64,000 nucleotides of DNA from PFL42 sp964492235 (lineage in GTDB: Bacteria > Chloroflexota > Anaerolineae > Anaerolineales > E44-bin32): assembly GCA_964492235.1 (NCBI GenBank), contig CAZBJQ010000001.1, forward strand, positions 11,803 through 75,802, read 5' to 3'. Positions within the stretch are counted from its first letter, which is position 1, and every line of letters starts with the position of its first letter. The position numbers and the translations under genes are program-made. Below are positions 58,229 to 64,000 of the stretch, in pieces. The notes under the pieces were generated by a model. The model saw only the letters and a list, made by a program, of their open reading frames with translations. It was not told the origin of the DNA and ran no database searches.

Positions 58229-59488
58229 ATGGTCGAGACACAAACACCCTGCTTTCACCAACGCCTCAGGTCCTCGTCCACCCGCCGAGGGTTGGCTGCA
58301 GATCACCGTCCCGGGGCCAGCCTGGCGCGCTACGCCTTCAACCCTTCCGGCCCGGCCGGGGATGTGTTGGTCGTCATCTTCTTGCGCGGCGCGGCCGATG
58401 CCCTGAACATGATCGTTCCGCATGGCGAGGCCGCCTACCATCGGCTGCGTCCGGCGCTTGGGATTCCCCGGCCTGACGACGGCCGGGCGGCCCCCGCCGA
58501 ACGCGCTCTCGACCTCGACGGGTTCTTCGGGCTGCACCCTGCCCTGGCCCCGCTGCGCACCGCCTGGGACAACGGACATCTGGCGTTTATCCACGCCTGC
58601 GGCGCGCCCGACGAATCGCGCAGCCACTTCCGCTCGATGGAACTCATGGAGCGCGGCGTCGACGACGACAGCGGGCCGGCCTCCGGCTGGCTCGCCCGCC
58701 ACCTGGCCCTGTCGCTGCCGTCGCCCGCTTCCCCGCTGCGAGCCGTCGCCTGGGGCGACCGTCCGCCGCGCAGCCTGCTCGGGTCGATCCCGGTGACCAC
58801 GCTGCAGTCGATCGCCGATGCCCATCTCGGCTCCGACGGAGCGCCGCTGCAGGCCTTTCAGGCGGCCCTGTCCGCCCTCTACCAGCCCTTCGACGACCTG
58901 GGCGCCACCGGCCAGGAGGTGCTGCGTCTGGTCGGCTCGCTGGATCGCCTGCGGGGAAACGGAAACACACCCTCAGACTCCTATCCGCAAACCGACTTCG
59001 GCCAGGCCCTCGAGCAAACCGCTCGCCTGATCCATGCCGAGGTCGGGCTGGAGGTGGCCGCCCTCGATCTGGGAGGATGGGACACGCACTTCGCACAAGG
59101 GGGCAGTCAGGGCTTGATGGCCAACTTGCTCGTCGATCTGGCCTCTGGCGTGGCGTCGTTTTACCTTGATCTGGGGGAAGCAATCCAGAGAGTCACCTTG
59201 GTCACGATGTCGGAGTTCGGCCGCAGGGCCTACGAGAACGGCAGCCTGGGGACCGATCATGGCCATGGCAGTTGCATGCATGTCCTTGGTGGGGGCATTG
59301 GCGGAGGCAAGGTGTATGGACGCTGGCCGGGGTTGTCCGAGGGGCAGCTGTTCGGCCCTGGCGACCTGGCGGTAACGACCGACTACCGCGATGTGTTGGC
59401 CGAGATTTGTGCCCGCAGGCTGGGAGACGTATCCGTTGACAGAGTCTTCCCCGAATACCAACCCTCGGCTGTCGGGCTGGCCAGGTAG
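58229..59488 (+). CDS. DUF1501 domain protein
   Basis: A 419-residue protein of the DUF1501 family, distantly related to alkaline phosphatase/sulfatase folds. VIFLRGAADALNMIVPHGE, FGLHPALAPL, DLGGWDTHFAQGG, and TMSEFGRRAYENGSLGTDHGHGS (about 325-347) are the conserved blocks, including the DH-G-HG metal-like motif. No obvious signal peptide begins the chosen frame; the preceding DUF1800 partner may carry it across the membrane. It lies 78 bases after DUF1800. Confidence 0.88.
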   Translation: MVETQTPCFHQRLRSSSTRRGLAADHRPGASLARYAFNPSGPAGDVLVVIFLRGAADALNMIVPHGEAAYHRLRPALGIPRPDDGRAAPAERALDLDGFFGLHPALAPLRTAWDNGHLAFIHACGAPDESRSHFRSMELMERGVDDDSGPASGWLARHLALSLPSPASPLRAVAWGDRPPRSLLGSIPVTTLQSIADAHLGSDGAPLQAFQAALSALYQPFDDLGATGQEVLRLVGSLDRLRGNGNTPSDSYPQTDFGQALEQTARLIHAEVGLEVAALDLGGWDTHFAQGGSQGLMANLLVDLASGVASFYLDLGEAIQRVTLVTMSEFGRRAYENGSLGTDHGHGSCMHVLGGGIGGGKVYGRWPGLSEGQLFGPGDLAVTTDYRDVLAEICARRLGDVSVDRVFPEYQPSAVGLAR

Positions 59489-59757
59489 TTCGCCTCATCC
59501 CGGCGCAGCTTCGCCTCACCTTGTCGCCTGTGGCGCCGGCGAGGGAATCGCTCGGCCGATCCTTGACCGTCGATCTTTGGTAGCCTGACGGGTGCCCTTC
59601 TCCCCGCCGGTGCGGCTGCCGCGCACGAGTCTGCATGACGGCTCAGCACACAGCGCCGCGCCTCATCGACCGCCGACAGCGCACTTGTGCTTTCTGTCCA
59701 GCCCCCGCTCAGAATCCTGACACCAACTTGCCACAGAAACAGGCTATCCTAGGGGCC

Positions 59758-60450
59758 ATGGCCGCCCGCATCCTCGTCGTAGACGACGAACCCGCCGTGA
59801 CCGATCTGCTTGCCTACAACCTGCGCGCCGCCAACTACGAGGTGCTGATCGCCGCCGACGGGCGTCAGGCGCTGCAACTGGCACGCCAGGCGAACCCTGA
59901 CTTGATCCTGCTGGACCTGATGCTACCTGAGGTGGACGGGCTGGATGTTTGTCGCGAACTGCGCAAGACCAGCGAGGTGCCGGTGATCATGATCACCGCC
60001 CTGGGCGAGGAGACCGACCGCGTCGTCGGACTGGAGCTCGGCGCGGATGACTACATCTGCAAGCCCTTCAGCGTGCGCGAGGTGCTGGCGCGCATCAGAG
60101 CCGTTCTTCGCCGCAGCCAGCCTGACGAGAACAAGCCTGCCTCGACCAGCATCTTGCGGGGCAGAGGAGACCTGAGGCTTGATGCGGAGAGCCATGAAGT
60201 GACTGTCGGCGGATCCAACTTGTCGCTCACTCGTCTGGAGTTCGACTTACTGTCTTTGTTCCTCAGCAATCCGGGCCGCGTGCTGACCCGCCAGCGCCTG
60301 CTGGAACAGGCCTGGGGGTACGATTTCGCCGGCGACACTCGCACCGTCGACAGCGCCATCAAACGCCTGCGCGCCAAACTGCGAGCCGCCTCCAGCCAGG
60401 CCGACTGCATCGAGACCGTGCGCGGCGTCGGCTACCGCCTCGTCGCCTGA
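59758..60450 (+). CDS. OmpR/PhoB-type response regulator
   Basis: A 230-residue two-component regulator. The receiver domain has Asp53 as phospho-acceptor (LLDLMLPEVDG), acidic residues DDE at 9-11 and Lys102 in CKPFS. The C-terminal winged helix (about 135-230) has LTRLEFDLLSLFLSNPGRVLT and ends RGVGYRLVA. The ATG at 59758 follows AGGGG; an in-frame extension upstream is not needed. It is followed two bases later by its kinase, so they form a pair. Confidence 0.95.
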   Translation: MAARILVVDDEPAVTDLLAYNLRAANYEVLIAADGRQALQLARQANPDLILLDLMLPEVDGLDVCRELRKTSEVPVIMITALGEETDRVVGLELGADDYICKPFSVREVLARIRAVLRRSQPDENKPASTSILRGRGDLRLDAESHEVTVGGSNLSLTRLEFDLLSLFLSNPGRVLTRQRLLEQAWGYDFAGDTRTVDSAIKRLRAKLRAASSQADCIETVRGVGYRLVA

Positions 60451-60452
60451 GA

Positions 60453-61925
60453 ATGCCTGCTGCCCTTCGCTCCCGGCTGTTCGCCAATCACCTGGCGATC
60501 CTTTTCCTGGGTATGGGGCTGTCGGTGCTTCTCTCCTGGCGGGCCGTGGAAGCCCTGTATGTCAACACCCAGCGTGAGAATCTGCTGGCCCAGGCGCAAT
60601 TGACGGCCGCCGCCCTTCAGGGTCAGTCGCTGCCCATCACTTCGGGCGAACCGTACTCGCAGACGTCCAACGTCCTTCCAGGCATCCACACGCGTCTGCT
60701 CGGGAACCAGGGTGCGGTGATCGTGGGGTTGTCCTCGACGGAGGCCGGGGATCCGGTGCAGGTTCCTCCGGCCGAGAACGCCCCGTTCACGACGCCGGAG
60801 GAGCTGCTGCAGCGGCCCGAGATCGCCCAGGCGCTGCAGGGCCATCCCGCCACCGCCATCCGGCGCGTCGTTACGGCGCAAGGCCGGCGTGTGCTGTATG
60901 CCGCCGCGCCGATTCCGGGGGACGACAACCAGGTCTCCGGTCTGGTCTATCTGGCGATGCCCTTGCCTGCCTCCGGCTTGCCTGCCAGCCTGCTGCGCAA
61001 CCTCGGCGCAGCCGCCCTGGTCGCCGGCGTGCTGGCTGGCCTCGCCGGGTCGCTGCTGGCGAGGAGGATCGCCCGCCCGGTCGAAGAAGTCGCCCGCGCC
61101 GCCGCAGCCGTCAGCGCCGGAGACCTGGACCAGCGCCTCCCGGCGGGGGGCGACATTCATGAGCTGAACAGCCTCAGGCTCGCATTCAACCAGATGACCG
61201 AGAGCCTGCGCCAGTCGGACCAGGCCAAGAACGCCTTCGTGGCCGACGTCACCCACGAGCTGCGCACCCCGCTGACGGTCATCAAGGGGACGATCGAAAC
61301 CCTGGAGGATGGCGCACTGAATGACCTCGCCGGGCGCGGGCCTCTGCTGGCGTCCATGCAGCGCGAGACTGACCGCCTTATCCGTCTGGTCAATGACCTG
61401 CTAGTTTTGATGCGCGCCGATGCCGGAACGCTGCAGATGAGAATCCAGCCGCTGGACCTTGCCGAGTTGGCGCGTGCCCGCTGCGCACATCTTGCCGCCC
61501 TGGCCGCCGGGCGCAAGGTGCTTCTCTCGGTGAGAGTCGAGGCGACCGCGGCGGCTTGCGTTCTCGGCGACAGAGACCGTTTGTCCCAGGTGTTGGACAA
61601 CCTGCTCGACAACGCCCTCCGCTACAGTCCAGAGGGCTCGACCGTGGCGGTCGAGATTCACCGACGGGGCAACGAGTGTGAATGCGCCGTATACGACAGC
61701 GGCCCGGGCATCTCTGAAGAGCACCTGCCGCTCGTCTTCGAGCGCTTCTACCGCGCCGACGCCTCCCGCAATCGTCAAAGCGGGGGAGCCGGGTTGGGAT
61801 TGGCCATCGCCAAAGCCCTGATCCTGTCCCAGGGCGGGCGTATCAGCGCCGAATGCCCTCCGGGGGGCGGGACGATCTTGCGTTTCGTTCTGCCGGCGAG
61901 CGGGGATTGCCACGCAACGGACTGA
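60453..61925 (+). CDS. PhoR-like sensor histidine kinase
   Basis: A 490-residue membrane kinase. TM1 (about 10-32), an external sensor region (33-180) and TM2 (about 183-203) lead to a HAMP domain (about 203-256). The HisKA H-box has His268 in DVTHELRTPLTVIKG. The HATPase has NLLDNALRYSPEG, DSGPGISEEHLPLVFERFYR and GGAGLGLAIAKAL. It is translated together with the preceding response regulator. The signal is unknown; the next genes encode exported proteins. Confidence 0.95.
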   Translation: MPAALRSRLFANHLAILFLGMGLSVLLSWRAVEALYVNTQRENLLAQAQLTAAALQGQSLPITSGEPYSQTSNVLPGIHTRLLGNQGAVIVGLSSTEAGDPVQVPPAENAPFTTPEELLQRPEIAQALQGHPATAIRRVVTAQGRRVLYAAAPIPGDDNQVSGLVYLAMPLPASGLPASLLRNLGAAALVAGVLAGLAGSLLARRIARPVEEVARAAAAVSAGDLDQRLPAGGDIHELNSLRLAFNQMTESLRQSDQAKNAFVADVTHELRTPLTVIKGTIETLEDGALNDLAGRGPLLASMQRETDRLIRLVNDLLVLMRADAGTLQMRIQPLDLAELARARCAHLAALAAGRKVLLSVRVEATAAACVLGDRDRLSQVLDNLLDNALRYSPEGSTVAVEIHRRGNECECAVYDSGPGISEEHLPLVFERFYRADASRNRQSGGAGLGLAIAKALILSQGGRISAECPPGGGTILRFVLPASGDCHATD

Positions 61926-61990
61926 GTACTGACACCCTCCTGAACGGGTGTGGGGATAAGGTGGGAAAGACCACCCTTCAGGAGGTTCCC

Positions 61991-62785
61991 ATGAAGCAAG
62001 TTCCGACACTGATCAATGCAATTCTGACCGCGGTATTGGCTTCCCGTCTGCTCCCTGCCGGGATGCCCGGCGGCGCCCAAGCCGCCCCGCCCACCCCCGA
62101 GCCGGTGGCGGCCTGCGATCACAGCCGGTCGGTGCAGGTCACCGGCTCGGCGACGATCAACGTTGTGCCCGACCGGGGGCTGATCCAGCTCGGGGTGCAG
62201 TCCAATGGGCGGACACCGACTGCGGTTGAGTCTGCCAACTCAGCCGCCATTCGGAAAGTGCTCAAAGCCCTGCAAGCGCAAGGCGTCGCGGCCAAAGATA
62301 TTGCCACCGATCTGTACGTGATCGAGCCGCTGTACGAAGACTACGACTCGCTCTTCATCAAGGGATATCGCATCAATAACGTCGTCGCAGTCACCCTGCG
62401 CGATGTGAAGATGACCAGCCCCGTCCTGGCTGCCGCACTGGACGCGGGCGCCAACCAGGTGATCAGCGTGGAGTTCTACACCAGCCAGCTCAGGAAGTAC
62501 CGAGACCAGGCCCGCCAGCTGGCGGTGCAGGCCGCCCGCGAGAAGGCGCAGGATCTGGCAGCGGCTGCCGAGGCGAAGGCCGGGTGTGTCTTGAGCATCA
62601 GTGAGAACAGCTGGTCCTACTACAACGGGTGGTGGTATGGGCGCAGCCAGAATGCCTGGGCGCAGAACGTCGTTCAGAACGCGCCGGCGAGTGGTGCTTC
62701 GAGTGGCGCGCCAGGCGACGAACCTGTCAGTCTGGGGCAGATCTCGATTCGAGCCGAGGTCAGCGCCAGTTTCGGACTGGAATGA
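61991..62785 (+). CDS. Exported SIMPL-domain (DUF541) protein
   Basis: A 264-residue protein with a signal peptide (about 1-31, cleavage after AQA) and a SIMPL/DUF541 domain. VQVTGSATINVVPDRGLIQLGVQ begins the domain, DIATDLYVIEPLY lies in the middle, and LAVQAAREKAQDLAAAAEAKAG is the conserved helix. Family members (YggE and others) form periplasmic or surface rings linked to oxidative-stress tolerance. The ATG has GGAGG five bases upstream. It follows the kinase by 65 bases and overlaps in function with nothing recognisable. Confidence 0.9.
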   Translation: MKQVPTLINAILTAVLASRLLPAGMPGGAQAAPPTPEPVAACDHSRSVQVTGSATINVVPDRGLIQLGVQSNGRTPTAVESANSAAIRKVLKALQAQGVAAKDIATDLYVIEPLYEDYDSLFIKGYRINNVVAVTLRDVKMTSPVLAAALDAGANQVISVEFYTSQLRKYRDQARQLAVQAAREKAQDLAAAAEAKAGCVLSISENSWSYYNGWWYGRSQNAWAQNVVQNAPASGASSGAPGDEPVSLGQISIRAEVSASFGLE

Positions 62786-62792
62786 GGAGCGC

Positions 62793-63248
62793 ATGAACAC
62801 GCCCAGTTGTGTCCTGAGCTCCCTAGCGCTTGCCTTGTTCCTGGCCGGCTGTCGGACCGCGACGCCGGCAGCGCAGCCGGACGGCTTGAACCTCACCGGC
62901 ACTGTCACCCATGCCGTCCCTCCTGAGCACGGACCCGAGGCGTTGCTGCCTCAGCCAGGCCAGGGATCGATGAAGGGATTCGAAGTGTACAGCTGGCAGG
63001 AAGAGGACGAATGGGTGTTCTCCGTCCTGATCGGGACCAATCGCCAGAAGGCACTTGATGAGATCCAGGCCCCGTCCGCACGCCTGGAAGGAATCGAAGA
63101 ACTCAGGGCTGTGCTCGAGTTCATGCCTGCCGGGGAGATTGTGACCTGGTTATCGCCTGTCCCGCTGGGTTTTCCGCCCGAGGACATCCTCCAGGAGGTG
63201 CGGGAGACATGCGCCCGCCAGGAGCTGGAGCTGTCGATGCCACGCTAG
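62793..63248 (+). CDS. Small putative lipoprotein
   Basis: A 151-residue protein with a signal ending in the lipobox FLAGC (Cys20). The mature part is a single small domain of about 110 residues with GFEVYSWQEEDEWVFSVLIGTNR and a C-terminal Cys (TCARQEL). I recognise no family. It starts seven bases after the SIMPL gene, with GAGGAG upstream, so the two are probably one operon of exported proteins. Confidence 0.75.
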   Translation: MNTPSCVLSSLALALFLAGCRTATPAAQPDGLNLTGTVTHAVPPEHGPEALLPQPGQGSMKGFEVYSWQEEDEWVFSVLIGTNRQKALDEIQAPSARLEGIEELRAVLEFMPAGEIVTWLSPVPLGFPPEDILQEVRETCARQELELSMPR

Positions 63249-63445
63249 CGGCAAGCAGCTGGCTGGCCTCCGGGACTGGCTCGGTCCACAAGGTAGACTC
63301 GGACCGCGGGTAGTACGATGGGGGACGAGGCCGAAGCCCGGGGCACTCCGCCATGCGGAACGGACCGCCTCCCATCGATCCCAGCGTCAAATGCTTGTCG
63401 GCTTCCGGGAGGCGGCCGGCGCAGCGGAGGGGAGCAGAGAGAGAC

Positions 63446-63952
63446 ATGAAGGTAAACCGGGCCCCCGTCTTGACGCTGTGGGCGGTCGTGGTCGCCGAGC
63501 GTTTGGGATACGGAGAGGAGTCCGCACTGACCCTGGGGAAGGCGCTGGCCGGGTTGAACGCCCAGTCGAAGGGCCGAGCGTTGGGGATCTACGAGGCGAA
63601 GGAAAAGGAGAAAGGGGTAAAGACGACTCCCGGCCGAGAGGTGCAGTTCGTGCAGCTGATGGGACGGTCGATCCCTGCGATCCAGACGGAGAAAGGACCG
63701 CTGGCGCTCAACAAGAATGAGCCAGTGGACCCGAAGAGCGTCCGCAGGTACCTGGACCAGAAGTTCGGCGGCGAGTTGGAGACGGTGTTGGGCGCGATGA
63801 AGGAGGTGGCCGCCTCCTACGACCGGAAGGAGCTTCAGACCGCCGCCTTCACCTTGTACGAGCAATTCCGGCCGGAGGTTCCCAAGGGCAAGCCAGGCTG
63901 GGGCGCCGCGGGCGAGTTTGATCTGGCTCGGGTCCGAAAACTAGCTAAGTAG
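63446..63952 (+). CDS. Conserved hypothetical protein (APVLTLWA type)
   Basis: A 168-residue soluble protein, helix-rich, beginning KVNRAPVLTLWAVVVAERLG, with ALTLGKALAGLNAQSKGR (about 31-48). Similar short proteins occur widely in bacteria without an assigned function; I cannot name the family. No signal peptide. The ATG follows AGAGAGAG. It is the last gene before the window end. Confidence 0.7.
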   Translation: MKVNRAPVLTLWAVVVAERLGYGEESALTLGKALAGLNAQSKGRALGIYEAKEKEKGVKTTPGREVQFVQLMGRSIPAIQTEKGPLALNKNEPVDPKSVRRYLDQKFGGELETVLGAMKEVAASYDRKELQTAAFTLYEQFRPEVPKGKPGWGAAGEFDLARVRKLAK

Positions 63953-64000
63953 GGCAACCGGCGATGTGCCTGTTCTTGTTCGCGGGATCATGCCCGGCGC

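Noticed and set aside
1..64000. CRISPR array, rRNA or complete insertion sequence
   Set aside because: No regularly spaced direct repeats, no rRNA-like segments and no transposase were found on reading both strands.

Overview
This is a 64 kb stretch of a high-GC bacterial scaffold. It contains two 100-base runs of N, so it is an assembled scaffold, probably from a metagenome. I infer a Chloroflexota (Anaerolineae-like) origin. The support is Thr/Pro-rich linkers in secreted proteins, a LytR-CpsA-Psr protein, many GTG and TTG starts, a DUF1800/DUF1501 pair, an RHS remnant and a histone-H1-like Lys/Ala-rich protein. No rRNA, tRNA, CRISPR array or complete insertion sequence was seen, and no taxonomic marker settles the assignment.

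Layout. 1-13.3 kb is mostly minus strand: a truncated cytochrome c lipoprotein, an M29 aminopeptidase, YbaK, a FAD oxidoreductase coupled to a flippase-like membrane protein, a SWIM zinc-finger protein with a terminator-bearing leader, MoaA, RimO, a secreted protein coupled to a RodZ-like protein, ribosomal protein bL9 and two acetyltransferases. 13.4-20.2 kb is plus strand: a degenerate Lgt-like protein, a two-gene NAD synthetase, an MFS transporter, an alkyltransferase-like protein lacking the active-site Cys, a nucleotidyltransferase and a PAP2 phosphatase. 20.4-23.8 kb (minus) holds an LCP protein and an ABC-F protein, divergent from a membrane protein plus SelA. An M24 peptidase, TsaD and a DUF364 protein follow.

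29.4-35.9 kb is a complete cytochrome bd module, cydA-cydB-cydD-cydC, pointing to microaerobic respiration. After the first gap come a YbjQ protein, a HerA-like ATPase next to a secreted phospholipase-D-like protein, and an iron operon (DtxR regulator, FeoA, FeoB) behind a perfect 18-bp palindromic operator. An H1-like/LysM fusion, a broken pyrD end, the second gap and a decayed RHS fragment follow. 45.7-64 kb carries ChrA, Tag, MutS2, two-subunit fumarase, DegV, a CtaB-like prenyltransferase, DUF423, an M1 peptidase, a membrane protein with DUF1800 and DUF1501, a PhoB/PhoR-type two-component system, a SIMPL protein and two small proteins.

The most striking non-genic feature is a family of five dispersed, about 127-bp imperfect palindromes. 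They are bounded by CTAG or one-base variants, and three of them use the TAG stop codon of a gene as part of that border. They look like IS630/Tc1-type miniature elements. Two of them punctuate the cyd cluster, one supplies the stop codon of rimO, and one may supply the start of cydC.
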